Below are positions 25,485 through 37,389 of a stretch of DNA of 64,000 nt, in pieces (the stretch's first letter is position 1; each line of letters opens with the position of its first letter). The notes below the pieces were generated by a model. That model was not told the origin of the DNA, searched no databases, and saw only the letters and a list, made by a program, of their open reading frames with translations. The DNA is from Phlebotomus papatasi (taxonomy: Eukaryota; Arthropoda; Insecta; Diptera; Psychodidae). The DNA lies in NCBI RefSeq assembly GCF_024763615.1, contig NC_077224.1, positions 20,367,078 to 20,431,077 on the forward strand. The letters are read 5' to 3'. Both the position numbers and the translations under genes were made by a program.

Positions 25485-25566
25485 CAGATATTTGGCATAG
25501 AAAGTCTTAATGGATTTTCCTATCGCAAGGTTCTAGGTTCGAGACTAGGCAACAATATTTTTTTTA
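25485..25566 (+). repeat. tRNA-like segment, possible SINE with Pol III boxes
   Basis: TGGCATAG at 25493 fits a Pol III A box (TRGCNNAG), and GGTTCGAGACT at 25536 fits a B box. They are 43 bases apart, as in tRNA genes. A T-run follows at about 25558. The anticodon stem does not pair well, so a tRNA-derived SINE fragment or chance is likelier than a working tRNA. Confidence 0.4.
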
Positions 25567-25569
25567 GTA

Positions 25570-25784
25570 GGGGAAAGTGTCCATGCTTTGCACGGTCCCA
25601 AGCTTCATAATGACTAAATTTTCCCAATGTTTTCCAATAAATGTGAATCATCGCACCCATATTTTAAAAACTAGGGGAAACAGTCCTGTTTAGAATATAT
25701 TGCAGAGTCACATTTATTCAGAAACATAGGAAAAATTTAGTCATTATGAAGCTTGGGACCGTGGAAAGCCTGGGCACATTCCCT
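25570..25784. mobile_element. TA/GGG-type foldback
   Basis: TA-flanked ggggaaagtgtccatgcttt and, at the other end, aagcctgggcacattccct. Long inner arms match (gtcccaagcttcataatgac / gtcattatgaagcttgggac). Confidence 0.8.
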
Positions 25785-25815
25785 TATCCTATAGGTCTTA
25801 TACTTTATTTATACT

Positions 25816-26299
25816 GCCGAAAACAGACACAGGCTGATCCTGGAGAATACTCAGCTCGAAAAATTTGGCGGTAAAGGATCAGCCTAAACTATCATACACT
25901 GAGGATTTAGATCAAGGATTAGCGTTTTCAGCGTAAATTTCTATTAAATCTCCACACTTAAGTGCATTTTAAATGGATTTTTCGTACAGGAAGGAGCACT
26001 CTGACCTTCCCATTACTCCAATCTTAATGCATTTTAATATTTTGCAACATTGCGTACCATTACTCTCCATGTTTTTTCACTTAATTGACATTTCGAAAAG
26101 CACCCAAAAACACCCAAAGGGAAGCTTTCTATTTTTAGCACTGGAGCTGATGTCGCCTAATCCCCTTAATTTCACTAGACCTTACGAATTTAGAAGATCA
26201 GCCTGGTTCTCCAAATTTTGGACTGATCCGTAAGTGTATCGACACCAATCCTCATTTTTCGGGCTGATCCCTAAGCTGATCCCTGTGTCTATTTTGGGT
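25816..26299. mobile_element. TIR element with AACAGACACAGG ends
   Basis: Left ccgaaaacagacacaggctg then atcc; right, as reverse complement, cccaaaatagacacagggat then cagc. The internal ctgatcc/ggatcag blocks repeat. It ends about 250 bp before the first recognised exon. Confidence 0.6.
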
Positions 26300-26549
26300 T
26301 TAACATAAGAAATGCCAATACATGCAAATGATGGTGATAGAAAGTGACGTTTGACATTAAAGGATATAATTCGGCTGAGATTTTTTTTTGTAAACATTAT
26401 AAACCGACGGAGCTAATTTAAAGCTAATTTAAAAAAAAAAAAACTAATTGTAGCAGTAAGATTTAAAAACTTTGAATATGAAGCAAATAAAATGTTATTT
26501 GATGGAATTGAAAGTCTAACAAATTGTTTCAAATCTCTTCCTCTTCCAG

Positions 26550-26742
26550 CCTTTGCTGCGCTCTGTGTTGTTGCTGGAGATGAATCGTTGGATACACGAG
26601 AGGGCGAAGACGTGACCCTCAAGTGTCGATTTAATGAGCAGCACTCCACCACTGAGTTCTCCTACTATTGGGCCCGATGGACGGTGGGCAACAAATTTGA
26701 GAATGTGGCTATTGGCAACATTCAATTGAACACCAATTACAG
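26550..26742 (+). CDS. ed: Echinoid/Fred-like Ig cell-adhesion protein, exon with signal-peptide end and first half of Ig domain 1
   Basis: Internal exon of 193 bases. The acceptor is a pyrimidine tract ending ctcttccag and the donor is AG|GTAAGC. It enters in phase 1 (two bases complete a codon) and leaves in phase 2. The first residues, FAALCVVAG followed by DESLD, look like the hydrophobic end and cleavage region of a signal peptide. REGEDVTLKC then gives the first Ig cysteine and YYWARW the C-strand tryptophan, so this is the first half of an extracellular Ig fold that is completed by the exon at 38802. The family is known from Drosophila Echinoid and Friend-of-echinoid, homophilic/heterophilic adhesion proteins of epithelial adherens junctions that affect EGFR and Notch signalling. 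The family call rests on recall of the Ig1-Ig2 sequence style, not on an alignment. The ATG exon was not found upstream; a phase-1 intron after the signal peptide is common in Ig genes. Confidence 0.72.
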
Positions 26743-27730
26743 GTAAGCTCACACACGATTCTCTATGTTTATTTACCTCTTCACGGAACGTCGCTCACGT
26801 GCAATTAAATTTGAGGCTTTTTTTTACAATACCTCACACTTCTATCTCTGCGCTAGTGTCTATTGTGTTAGATGATACTGGTTTTTCTTGCTATGGATTT
26901 AAAAACGAGAAGCGTAGAGAAATTGGCACAAGAGGAAAAAGTGTCTTGTCATTGAACTTGATTTCGATTGAGATGCGTGAATGACTTCAATCAATTCCCA
27001 TGGAGTGGAGGAAAAAGCGTTGGCGTTTGTTTTTCGGATGTCCATTCGATATTGGGATATAGTTTTTTAGTAAGTTGTAGGGTAGATTAAGACCTTTTAG
27101 CCACTATTTGGGAAGTAATTAATTTTATTTGGTTCTAAGTTATTAGAATAATCGAATTCAAAGTTCATTTACAGACAGTCAGTCAATCGGAGTTATCAAT
27201 TGAATATTTAATTAATATTTTGCATTTCTTGGATTAACAGATTATCACTAATTTAATGTTATAAAGCTAGGATTGACAAACAAATCCTCATTTAACTATG
27301 CTCCAACAGCGTAAATATTGTTGCTCATTAATTCAGAAATTATATTAAATTGAGCAATTTAATTTGATCAATTTGATTAATATATTTTATAAAGATAATT
27401 TTGCCTCACTGCACTGCTTAAAAGAAGGGATAGTGTCTCGGATCAATACAAAATGGAGTGTTGTACGAGATATTTGGTTTTGGCCACGACTAAATTTCCG
27501 ATTACCCTGGCAATAGAGACACGAAATAGACAGTAACCAGTAACCAACCAGTTGTGACTGGTTACGTTCAAGAATATTCTGCTGAAAAAAAAATCTGAGA
27601 ATTTTAGGTTTTTTTTTTTTTGAAAAATAAATTATTTTAGTGATTTATCAGTTTCGAAAGCCGAATAAAAGACATTTTAGCATTTCGTTTCGTTCGCATG
27701 GTGGCCGGATCGATAGAGTAACTACTATAA

Positions 27731-27921
27731 GGGGAAGCCGGGGCAAAATTAGCCACGCCCGGTATTAGACAGTGGGATGTTATAGCTTGCATTAGAAGGA
27801 ATATTGAAAAAACCAATACTTGAAATATTCATTGAAGTATTTATCAGCCTGTTACATTTTTCTTACAACTTGTACGCAATGAAAAACTTCATTTGTTGGC
27901 TAATTCTTCCTTGGTCTCGCC
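27731..27921. mobile_element. TA/GGG-type foldback, AATTAGCC family (copy 2)
   Basis: Left ggggaagccggggcaaaatt then agcc; right ggctaattcttccttggtct then cgc. Inverted relative of 17074-17288. Confidence 0.65.
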
Positions 27922-27944
27922 TAATGTGAACAAAAAGCCACGTA

Positions 27945-28150
27945 GGGTAAGATGAGGCAATTTGGAACTACTTTGGAACTTCAAATTTTCCATACAGTTT
28001 TAAATGGCAAATGGGAAAACAACGAAGAAGTACTCCCGAATATAAAGCCTTGTACTTCTTCATGGTTTTTTTTCTCTTTGACCATGTCCAACTGCGAGAA
28101 AATCTGAAAATTCTAAAATAGACATGATTCCGTATTACCCCATCTTACCC
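27945..28150. mobile_element. TA/GGG-type foldback, AATTTGGAAC family (copy 1)
   Basis: TA-flanked gggtaagatgaggcaatttg then gaac; right end ccgtattaccccatcttaccc. Inner hairpin aagaagtac / gtacttctt. Confidence 0.7.
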
Positions 28151-28233
28151 TAGAAGTCCAGATATGCTTTAGGTATACAGGGTACCTTCAGGCAATTTTG
28201 AAATGCATACAAAATTAAATAAAAAATCGAATA

Positions 28234-28461
28234 AGGTAAAGTGCCCCCGAGTCGACCGCTTCCTCGACTCGACCGGTGGTCAATAGTTGAATTTTTGATG
28301 GTGAATTTCTATCAAATTTTCACTGATTCGTATTTATTTATGGAATAATTGACCTATTAATGTTAGATCATACGCCAAATATTAGTGCAAATATGAATAA
28401 ATTAAATAAATAAGTCTACCGGTCGAATTGAGGAACCGGTCGACTTGAGGGCACTTTACCT
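28234..28461. mobile_element. TA-flanked foldback with GTCGACCGG arms
   Basis: Left aggtaaagtgcccccgagtc then gaccg; right cggtcgacttgagggcactt then tacct. TA on both sides. Arms also contain cctcgactcgaccggt / accggtcgaattgagg-type repeats. Confidence 0.75.
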
Positions 28462-28895
28462 TATTTGAAAAGATTTCAACCTTGATTACAATATACTAAA
28501 ATTTAATCGAAAACGAAAATTTGAGTAGTTACAGATGGAGATTGCATAAGAGAAGTGGTATTCGAAGATCAGTTTCGAAATCGAAAAAGAGACATCTTTA
28601 GGAAAATCCAACTTATAAGACTTGCTTCATTATAACTCCCCTCATAATCACGGTGTAAGATTTTTAACAGATTCTTAGTGTGATAATTTCATAAATTTTC
28701 CCAACGTTGTGCGAAAATTTATTCCGAAAATTTACATCGAAAAGTCGAGACTGAGTTTGAATTCCTGGAAGATTGACAACTTTATGTGCAAAAAGTCTTC
28801 CATTTATCTTTTATTCAAGACATGATTGGAGAATCAAACACCAGATTAGTCGAGGTCGTACTCACTTTACGATGAAAAAATTTCGAATTCGAATA

Positions 28896-29107
28896 GGGGA
28901 AACTGGGGCACCACCAAACACGGGGTACCACCAAACTCTGCGATTTTTTAGTCAGATATTCGACTTCAGAGGATAAGACTTACAGAAATTTATAGGCATT
29001 ATATGGATGCTTGTCTACTGAAGAAATGGTCGAGATAGTCCATGTAGTTTAAAAATAAAAATTAGTATTTGGTGCTATCCCGTGTTTGGTGGTTCCCGAG
29101 TTTCCCC
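28896..29107. mobile_element. TA/GGG-type foldback, CACCACCAAACACGGGGTA family (copy 1)
   Basis: TA-flanked ggggaaactggggcaccacc; right end gttcccgagtttcccc. A closely similar full copy is at 56100 and a worn copy follows at 29122. Confidence 0.8.
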
Positions 29108-29121
29108 TACTTCTTAAGAAA

Positions 29122-29265
29122 TAACCGGGGCAGTAGCAAACATGGGGTAGTAATCAGTGCGATTTTTAAATATTAGACTTCAGATGACTATAGAGATACT
29201 ATAGGAACTTTGTCCGCTGACTGTTTACCTCTACCCAATGTTTAGTACTGTCCCAGTGTCCCCTA
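29122..29265. mobile_element. Worn copy of the CACCACCAAACACGGGGTA family
   Basis: Left aaccggggcagtagcaaaca then tggggtag; right tagtactgtcccagtgtccc then cta. The interior shares gcgatttttaaatattagac and tagggact-like blocks with the neighbour at 28896. Confidence 0.5.
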
Positions 29266-29269
29266 AGTC

Positions 29270-32200
29270 GTCAAGATTTTTTCTAAGAAAAATTATGCAT
29301 TTTTATCCAAGAATCTTGCTTTTACCGGTTTATAGTGGTTAGTTCGCCCTATTTAGAAGGAAATCAGTCGAGCATTGAGGTGGTGACTGTGTCAACCAAC
29401 TGTCCTATTCACTCTGGATCAATGAAGCAAATAATGAATCTTCCAACTGAAACTTTCTCCCCACACTGACTAAAAATGTACGATCCACCTAAGTTTTTCC
29501 CTCGTGTCTCTGCCAGAGAGTCCAAGTGGACAAATCACAAATTTCCTGTTACGGGAAATTGCCTCATGTATTGATCATGATGGTATTTTATTTTGACAAA
29601 TTAACCCCACAATTGAATAATAATCACTCGATTAAAAACATCTCTTTCTCTCTATAGCCACATTTACTGCCCCCTCAAGCTCCAATGGTGCTTTTTAATG
29701 GCAACAAAAAAAAACGCTACAGAGAAACCATTTTTTCCCATCCAAATGGCAAATAAATATTGTATTAAAGTGAATTATAGCCATTTGATTTTGATATAAA
29801 ATAATTGGTGATATTATTCTCATTTTTTTCCTCAATGGCCCAAATTGGGAGGAAAAAAAGCTCCCTCGAGCCAATAAAGCTTCGATCAGATTTCAATTTC
29901 CCAACGACCGGTATTCACAGAGGGTGGCATTAAAAAGACGAAGAATGGTCCTTCTTAATGGGATTGCTTTTCTCGTACCCTCTCAAAAGTCTTTTCACAG
30001 CTTCAAAAAATTCTTCAAGAGTTCTCTCTTCTCTTTTTTTTTCGATCGGAATAGAGCGATGGAATCGGATTGTATATGACCCTCCAGACGCTTCATTCTT
30101 CACCACATCTCAAAGGTGATGAATATTTGCGGTGATTGACAATCTCTCCGAGTGGGTGGATGAAAAGCGATTTGTTACCCATTGAAAATCACACAAAAAA
30201 AACATCCCGCCAAAAAAAATGCTGAGAGGGGTTTGGTGAAGCTTCGAAAGCATCAAAAGCTCGGGGATGGAACAAAATAGACAGAAAGTAGAATGGGAAA
30301 GAGAAGGGAAAAAAAGCAGCAATAATAGCATTCTTTTAGCAGTTCTGTGGATTGTTTTATTGGCCCCTTCACTCTTTCACTCCCAACATAAAATGAGATA
30401 TAATTTTTTTTTGTGTTATTTTACCAACTCATCCTTAGCGCGGATTTTCAGTTAAATTTCCCCCGGTTTTGCCTCCTCATGGGAGCTTAATCTTCATCAT
30501 CGTCGAGTGTATAATCCTTATTTCACATGAAAGATAGAAGAGAGCGGATTTGACTCAGTTTTCCGGAGAAAATTCACCAACAGAGTTAAATTGGATAGTT
30601 CATAGCTTATTCTGTATTGCATTTTGATTATTATCAAAATGCTTTAATGGATTTTAATAGTTTTATTTAAATGGAATTACTCCATTAGCTCAATTATGAA
30701 TTTTGAGAAACGATCTACTAGAAACGGTCAATTGAAATACTAATTTGTAAATTCAAACAAACGGTTTATAGCATAGTTCAATTTTATAAGACGGCGGCAG
30801 CCGCCACTAGGGTTTAAAATACGCCACCAAGGTCTAATGCCAATATGATACACATACTTCTTACTGAACCGATCTGAAGCACAACGCAATGCTTTTTTTA
30901 ATAATTGTACACCCCTTCTTTACCCTTGCATTTAAAATAAAATTGAGGCCACACGGTTTGAGATATCTCCTGCCACTCTTTGAAGAACCCCATCGTAATT
31001 GCTCAAAGTAATTAACTGTCATTCTCAAACTCATTGCCATTCTTATCCATTTAATCTCTGTGCTATCTTTAATCTAAACCTCCATCAACTCATTTTCCGT
31101 AGAAAAAAAATGTAGTTAAAAGTCGATGGGAAAAATTGTAGACACCCCATTAAGAGTGTTTCAGTGATGCCTGGGAAAAGACGGAGGGAAAGTGTGAGTT
31201 CCTGAGGATGAAGAGGAACAGCCAAAGTGCCACCAATTAGTGCGCAAGGAGTTTACAGACTTCCTGGGAGTGTAAATCCGTTGGCGACACAAAAAAAAAA
31301 GAATGAGGAGCTTGGAAAAAAGGGTTACAAATACACCATTTACCATAATTTATTTCCAAGGGATACCCTCTCCAACAGTTGCAAAAAAAAATACTGGGAA
31401 ATTGTACCATTGGGGTGCTTTATAAATAAGGAGATTGCTCACAGCAAATGGGACAAGACAAATGATTAAAAGAGTCCGGAGGGATGAAAAGCACACGCAA
31501 ACCACATAGAAAGAGATATTTGAATTATTTCATACGAATTTTTTCTCTGAGCTTTTGCTTCAAAAAAAAAAAAAAAAGAACCAGGCAAATTGCAAAAGCA
31601 ATGCATAAAGAAAAAGCTCGCAGAAAAGTCTTCTTCATTAACTTCGTGCATTAATATAATTGCATTCCCAGCTTTGGTTATTTTTCCGTCAAAGTGACAG
31701 CGAAAAAAGCCCTCAGTGAAGTTAAAAAGCACATTTCTTATTATATTTGTCCCATCGACTTTGCACAACTGGCAAACGTACTGTGAAATGGGACTTTTTT
31801 CTGCTTTTCACTGACTTCTTTGTCGAACAATTGTTGATTCTGACGGAGAAAGATGAAAAACTATCAAAGAACTTTACGTGCTGTTCATTCCCAAAAAGCT
31901 CATAACATTTGCTAGATTAACAAAGAACGTTACATTTTACTGATTATACTCTTTACTCTGATGATTTTCTCTTAATGCTATAAAATTTACAAAATAGTCT
32001 TAAGAGCTTTTATCACTTTTCAAGCAAAGAAATCTTAAACAAAAACAAATTATCGGGGTTTATATGGTGCATTCTTCTCCATGGAAAAAACGACACCGGA
32101 AGGAAAAGAAATTCACTGATTTAGGGTAAGATATTGACTATCTCCGAATAGTAGTTTTAATTGGACAAGAGACTAAAAAGATAAGGATATCAACAAATTC

Positions 32201-33270
32201 AAAAATTTAATTACCTTTTCAATTAGTTATGACAGGGTCCCTTGAAGTTCTTCAGCCGATATCTCTAACCATTTGGCCTTAATTACAATTTGAACAATTT
32301 TAGTTTTTGCCAAGAGCTTTTGTAAAACCGATGTCGACACTTAAGTTACCTATAATTCCCTTGTCAAAGTGTTGAGCTTTTGTTTTCCATCCTATAAATT
32401 TTATGGGTAAAAGAGACTTGAGCGCTATATGTGGATAATCTACGAAGTAATTTGACGGAAAGAATTTTCAGTAGACTCGAATCGTCTTGCAATAAAAATT
32501 GACATTTGAGGAATAGCACGAGGGATTTCACTATTTCAGCTCCTTTACGAGTCTGTTGTGCCCCTACGCAACTAATATCGAAGACTCTTCTGAGGTCCAT
32601 TCATTTTCGATACTTTCCTCGAGTGTTTTAAATTAATTTAATTAAATACGTTTCAGGTGTACAATTAAAGCTTCTACTTGATAGATGCTATAACATGGCC
32701 GTAAAATGCTATAAAAGCTTATAAAAGCTTCAATCGTTAGATGGGCCCTACATAACATTTTGGTCACTTCCTTAAGCCTTAATCATGGACGCTCGCAGCA
32801 AAAGAAGGCTACATTCAAAGCTAGAGATGGTAAAATTTCAAAAATTTCACAGCAGTCGCCCCCTACTTTAGGCGGAAATTCATGAAATTTCTTGAAATTT
32901 ACCAATTCTATTCAAAGCGTATTACATTGGCTGTAGTCTCCTTTGCCCTAGTAAGGAGTCCATTAACTCATTAACGAATCGTGCTGACGAGCTTGATTGA
33001 CATTAACCTATTCATAACCGACTTGAACCAGTTTTATAAGTCCATAATCAGTTGGAAGAAGTGGTTCAATTTTTATCAGAATTTAAAAATCCTAAGAACG
33101 ACAGCAAACTTGTTCTAATCGTTTGAAAAAATAGTATAACTTTTTTCTTCAAACTCCTAAACTTAGAAAAAAATACGAGCCTTAAAAAGCTTTTAAAAAA
33201 CTTTGAATAATTATATCAATTAATATTTTAAATTTTATTAAAGGTTTTAAAAATCTAAAAGACCTATTTA
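29270..33270. other. Long unique intronic stretch
   Basis: Four kilobases with almost no recognised repeat. The sequence has many poly-A/T runs but less palindromic structure than elsewhere, and no domain-bearing frame. It is a candidate for conserved non-coding or regulatory DNA only by its lack of transposons. Confidence 0.4.
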
Positions 33271-33825
33271 TCTACCACGTATATGTAGGGTAAAATGAGG
33301 TAATTTGGAACAATTTACACTTTGGGACACATGATATTTTCTCACTGTTACAAATGAGCAACAGGTTTCTTCCCTTTAAATCTCTAAAACAGTAAGAAAA
33401 TCTCAAATGTCCCAAATTGTAAATGGTTCCAAATTACCCCATTTTACCCTAGTTGATGTAACACATCATCAAAATTTTTCCAAAAAATTTTCTAGTAATT
33501 TTTAATACGTTTTATAATTCAAAATCAACAATCTTTAAAGTATAATTTCCACCATTATATTGATATAATTTGTTTTTATACAATAATTTAAAAAAAAAAA
33601 ACAAGAGAAAATGATCTATTGTTGGACAGATCTACCACGCGCACTTGTTGATTTAATACATTATTAAACATTTTTACTAATAATTTGAATAACTTTTTAT
33701 TGTTCAAAATCAACAGTCTTTGAAATAAAATTTTCGCCATTATTTTGATTTAGAATAACTTTCAAAAATTGTAAGAATAGCAAAAACAAAAAATTAATTG
33801 TTTGACATTTCTACCACGCTCTTAT
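33271..33825. repeat. Tandem repeat, period about 185 bp, three units, first split by a MITE
   Basis: tctaccacg recurs at about 33271, 33629 and 33810, and ttcaaaatcaacartctttr at about 33518 and 33704. Removing the MITE at 33288-33449 plus one TA restores the first unit to about 190 bp. Confidence 0.7.
33288..33449. mobile_element. TA/GGG-type foldback, AATTTGGAAC family (copy 2)
   Basis: TA at 33286-33287 and 33450-33451. Ends gggtaaaatgaggtaatttg then gaac, and gttccaaattaccccatttt then accc. Sits within a tandem repeat unit, which proves TA is the duplicated target. Confidence 0.85.
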
Positions 33826-34140
33826 CTTATCTTAACATATGTTATCTGAACACATTGAACTGTTGTAAAATTAGGACTTATTTTTAAGTTCAATTTTATT
33901 ACATTTTAATTTAAATAGCAAGATTAAACTTTCCGTTAATTATCTTCTCGCGTCGTTTTCCGTCAATACAAATTTACTTCGGTTTTTCTTTCCGTTTACT
34001 CTGAAAATTTAAGCAAATCGGTTGAGAAATAGACCATGTTTTCCAAAGTGGTTAAACCTCAACCTTAGAAAGTTCTTTGTCGAATTTTTTTCGGTCGTTT
34101 ATGAACGATATGATGGATCATCTGGGTTAGGCTTCTAAAC

Positions 34141-34471
34141 GGGTCCCGGTCAAAATCCCGAAAGCCAAAATCCCGAACGCCAAAATCCCGAAAGCCAAAA
34201 TCCCGAATGGGCCAAAATCCCGAAAGCCTAAATCCCAAATTCTTAAGTGTCATAGCTACTCCCACGATTGCACCCGCGCTTGCTGGAGGCAAAGGGAAAT
34301 TTTCTGTGTCTTGGAAAATTATTCTAAACATTTTCCTCCATATAATTTCATCCCTTTCAGGATTTTGAATATTCAGGATTTTGAATATTCAGGATTTTGG
34401 CTTTCGAGATTTTGACCTTTTCGGGATTTTGGCTTTCGGGAATTTGGCTTTCGGGATTTTGGCTGCCACCG
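34141..34471. mobile_element. CCCGAAAGCCAAAAT element with 8-bp target duplication (copy 1)
   Basis: Flanked by identical 8-mers TTCTAAAC at 34133-34140 and 34472-34479. The left arm is built of repeated aaaatcccgaaagcc units after gggtcccggt. The right arm is inverted copies (ggctttcgggattttgg) ending ggctgccaccg. An 8-bp duplication points to a hAT-like transposase. Confidence 0.8.
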
Positions 34472-34479
34472 TTCTAAAC

Positions 34480-35815
34480 ATACCGGTTTATTACCGATTA
34501 AAACCATTGGAGTCGGATTGTACATTTCAAGACCTTTCCCAAAAATCCAAAATTAAGCAAATCGCTTGAAAAATGAACTCCCAATGGTTTAAGTTTGATC
34601 TTTGAAAATTTGATATCAAACATTTTTCCAGTTATAATTGTAGAAAATTTCGGTCTTAAATTGTATAAATTACCCTATAGATTCTTTTCTGTGTAAGCAA
34701 TCTTTCAATCTGTCAATGCAAAAACAATTCTCGATAACTTATTGTCGCTTGGGGGTCAGTGCAAAAGAATCTCAAGGAAGGAAGGGCCGTGAGGTTATTT
34801 TTAATTGGCAGGATATCCGTTATTAATGACAGAGTGAGAAAAAAAAGAAGCCTTGTAAGGCACTGAGATGGATGGTTGTCCACCCCAAACTCCCTCAGGA
34901 CAGTCAATCTCTGGTATTCGGATGTTATATAACTAAGAGAACCCAAAACACCCTTCTCTTAAGGATGGATGTGATACACATATATTTAATCAAGTTGCGG
35001 GCATTTTGGGAGGAAAAACCAAAGGGAGGAAAAAGGGGGAAAGAGAGACAAGCATCCCAAAAAGCCCGCAGTGAAGCAAGTAGAACGCTGTGACTTGATT
35101 AATGGTAATGAAGTATAGTTATTACACGTAGTTGAGAAATGATTAAGAGCACCAATGAATCATGAGTTACTTTTTTTCCTTCTTCTTCTTCTTTTCAACC
35201 ACAAAAGCTCCTCTTCTCTCTTGAAAACTATTTTGCAATAATCGCGACGTTCTTCCTCCTCATTTACATTTTTGGTGCGGATTCCCTTGTCATTTTACCA
35301 CGGATATGTTGAGTGGCACGCAAAGTGAAAAGCAACATGAACTCCTCAAATTGATGCAGAGAATGGTAATAGGGAAGAAGAAGAAGCAAGTTAACAGAAT
35401 AAAAAAACACGAACTATAAATCATGCTGCTCGCATTTCGACTCACAGACCTCTTGGCGCAAAATGATTTAAATGGCCAAGGCACATTTCACTTCCAATGA
35501 CTGCTTTTTTTTTAACTAATTATTCGACTATGTAGCATGAAAGAAGAAACACCTTGTTTCAGGTGACAGAGTTCCCGGTGAATGGGAAAAGTCCAGTCTC
35601 TAGAGAAGCATTTGTGCAAGTCAAGTGCATCCAATGAGAGAACATCTGTTGGACTTTTGCTTGTCATCAATGAACAGTAAAGAAAAATATTACCAATTTG
35701 GTAGCCAAACTCAGTAAATGCCTCCATTCAGAGAAGAACAATTTTTAAATAAATATTGTTCCAAACCGACACAGTCAAGATAGTTCATAACTCGATAAAA
35801 AATTGTCTTACTAAG
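34480..35815. other. Unique intronic DNA
   Basis: Only TTC-rich and GA-rich simple tracts (for example near 35170) and short frames; nothing gene-like. Confidence 0.45.
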
Positions 35816-35819
35816 AGTA

Positions 35820-35971
35820 GGGTAAAATGAGATTATTTGGAACCATTTATAATTTAGGACATTTGAGACTTTTTCACAGGAAAAGCTTTTCTTCCTTTTC
35901 AATATCTAAAACGGTGAAGAAATCACAAATATCCCAAATTGCAAATGGTTCCAAATTACCTCATTTTACCC
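35820..35971. mobile_element. TA/GGG-type foldback, AATTTGGAAC family (copy 3)
   Basis: TA-flanked gggtaaaatgagattatttg then gaaccattta; right aaatggttccaaattacctc then attttaccc. Very similar to copy 2 at 33288. Confidence 0.8.
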
Positions 35972-36392
35972 TAATTCTCTATTTTTATTGACGATTTGCA
36001 AAATATTTAATACATTCTTATCAAAATTGATTTTTACTGACCAATCTTAAATGCTGTCAATCCACTGAAGTCTTCTTAATATTCAAGACACGAACCACAT
36101 AGGGTAATGTCATGGATTATAGCAAGTTCCTATAATTACGGTTATCTTGCAAAAATCTTTAATATCTATTGAAAATATGTTTTAAATAATAATTTTAAAA
36201 AACACAATAACTACAATTGCGAAACAATTATTACGCCCTTTGTAATTAGTATACTACTCCCTTTGTCCTAAAAAGATTGTGAAAACTGATGCTCTCTCTT
36301 GGAGTTCGAGCAGTTAAAATTCGAAGATTTATGGAAAAAGAAGAGTCTGATAAAATTTGTTTTTCTTTTATTCTTCGGGAAAAATCATTAAA

Positions 36393-36540
36393 AATGATTA
36401 TGAAATGAAAACTTAACATGTTTTTTTAGCACAGTACTGTTGTTAAGTGCCTCTGCATTATCGACTTTTCTTATGGGGTTGGTTCCTGTCACGGCTGTTT
36501 AGAAGGCTGATTAGTTACAGAAAAATCAAGGCAAAATAAA
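36393..36540. mobile_element. Foldback family A copy (partial)
   Basis: Contains tttttttagcacagtactgt, ctctgcattatcgacttttc and ggttcctgtcacggctgttt; the right arm is mostly lost. Confidence 0.6.
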
Positions 36541-36694
36541 TGAAAATTAAAATAAAAAGTTTAAAATTTAAATATTTAAAATTCTAATACCACTAATATT
36601 TAAAAACATTTTAATTAATTGACTTTATTTGATAGGAAGCACAAATTTTAAAATGAATCATTCAATTTTGAAATAAATAAGGCTTAACGATTTA

Positions 36695-37109
36695 GGGCAG
36701 AATCACATTGACAGTAAAATGCTCACCGTAACCGTCAAAGTCTTACCGTATTTTGTTAATTTCCGCATCTACATTGCAATTCTTACGTAAATTCTGAATT
36801 ACCTTATTACCTTATCTCATACTTGGTGGCACTAGGTGAAAATAATATAAGAAAATCGAAGAAATAAAACAAAAATATGATAAACGGTGAGCAAAAAAAC
36901 TCTAGGGAAAAATTAATCGTACAGTTTTCTCGCTCACCGTTTATCGTATTTTCGTTTTATTTCTTTAATTTTCTTGTATTATTTTCACATAGTGCCACCG
37001 AGTATGAGATAAGGTAATATGGTAATTCAGAATTTGCGTATGAATTGCAATGAAAATGCGTAAATTAACGAAATACGGTGAGCATTTTACTGTCAATGTG
37101 ATATTGCCC
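36695..37109. mobile_element. Long foldback with GGGCA ends and TTA target duplication (PIF/Harbinger-like)
   Basis: TTA at 36692-36694 and 37110-37112. Ends gggcagaatcacattgacag and, as reverse complement, gggcaatatcacattgacag. Arms of about 200 bp stay paired almost to the centre (ataaacggtgagc / gctcaccgtttat). A 3-bp TTA duplication with GGGC ends fits PIF/Harbinger. No coding capacity. Confidence 0.8.
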
Positions 37110-37168
37110 TTAAGTTAAATATTTAGTGCCAAAATTAAAACTCATAATTCTGAACTAAAAGTTAATTA

Positions 37169-37381
37169 GGGAGAAGTGGGATCCGTTTCGGAGCACCTTT
37201 AAATTGGGGCATCTTGGAATAGGGTTTCCTTATATTTTTAAATTAAATTGGGCCTTATCTTGATATGATTTAGCTCTACAGACCAATTAATATGCAACAT
37301 TACATTATCATAAGGTTCAGTTCTTCTTTAAAAAAGCCATATTTTAAAGGTGACCCAATTCAAAGGTAGCCCACTTCCCCC
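37169..37381. mobile_element. TA/GGG-type foldback
   Basis: Left gggagaagtgggatccgttt; right caaaggtagcccacttcccc. Weaker inner pairing (cctttaaattggg / cccaattcaaagg). Confidence 0.6.
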
Positions 37382-37389
37382 TTTGCTTT

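Larger units (their letters stand above)
1..26549 (+). other. Upstream intron (or 5' flank plus intron) of the Echinoid-like gene
   Basis: No exon was recognised before the acceptor at 26548-26549. The missing upstream exon should carry the initiator methionine and the first part of the signal peptide and end in phase 1; such a short exon cannot be found by eye. The interval holds the foldback arrays, TTTAGTACA arrays, pogo-like elements, a LINE tail and unique DNA listed separately. Open frames here are short, low in complexity and often open in several frames at once. Confidence 0.55.

Noticed and set aside
34065..34331. Protein frames with repeated DFGFRDFG (also 34381 and 39475).
   Set aside because: They are translations of the CCCGAAA minisatellite units inside transposon-like elements.
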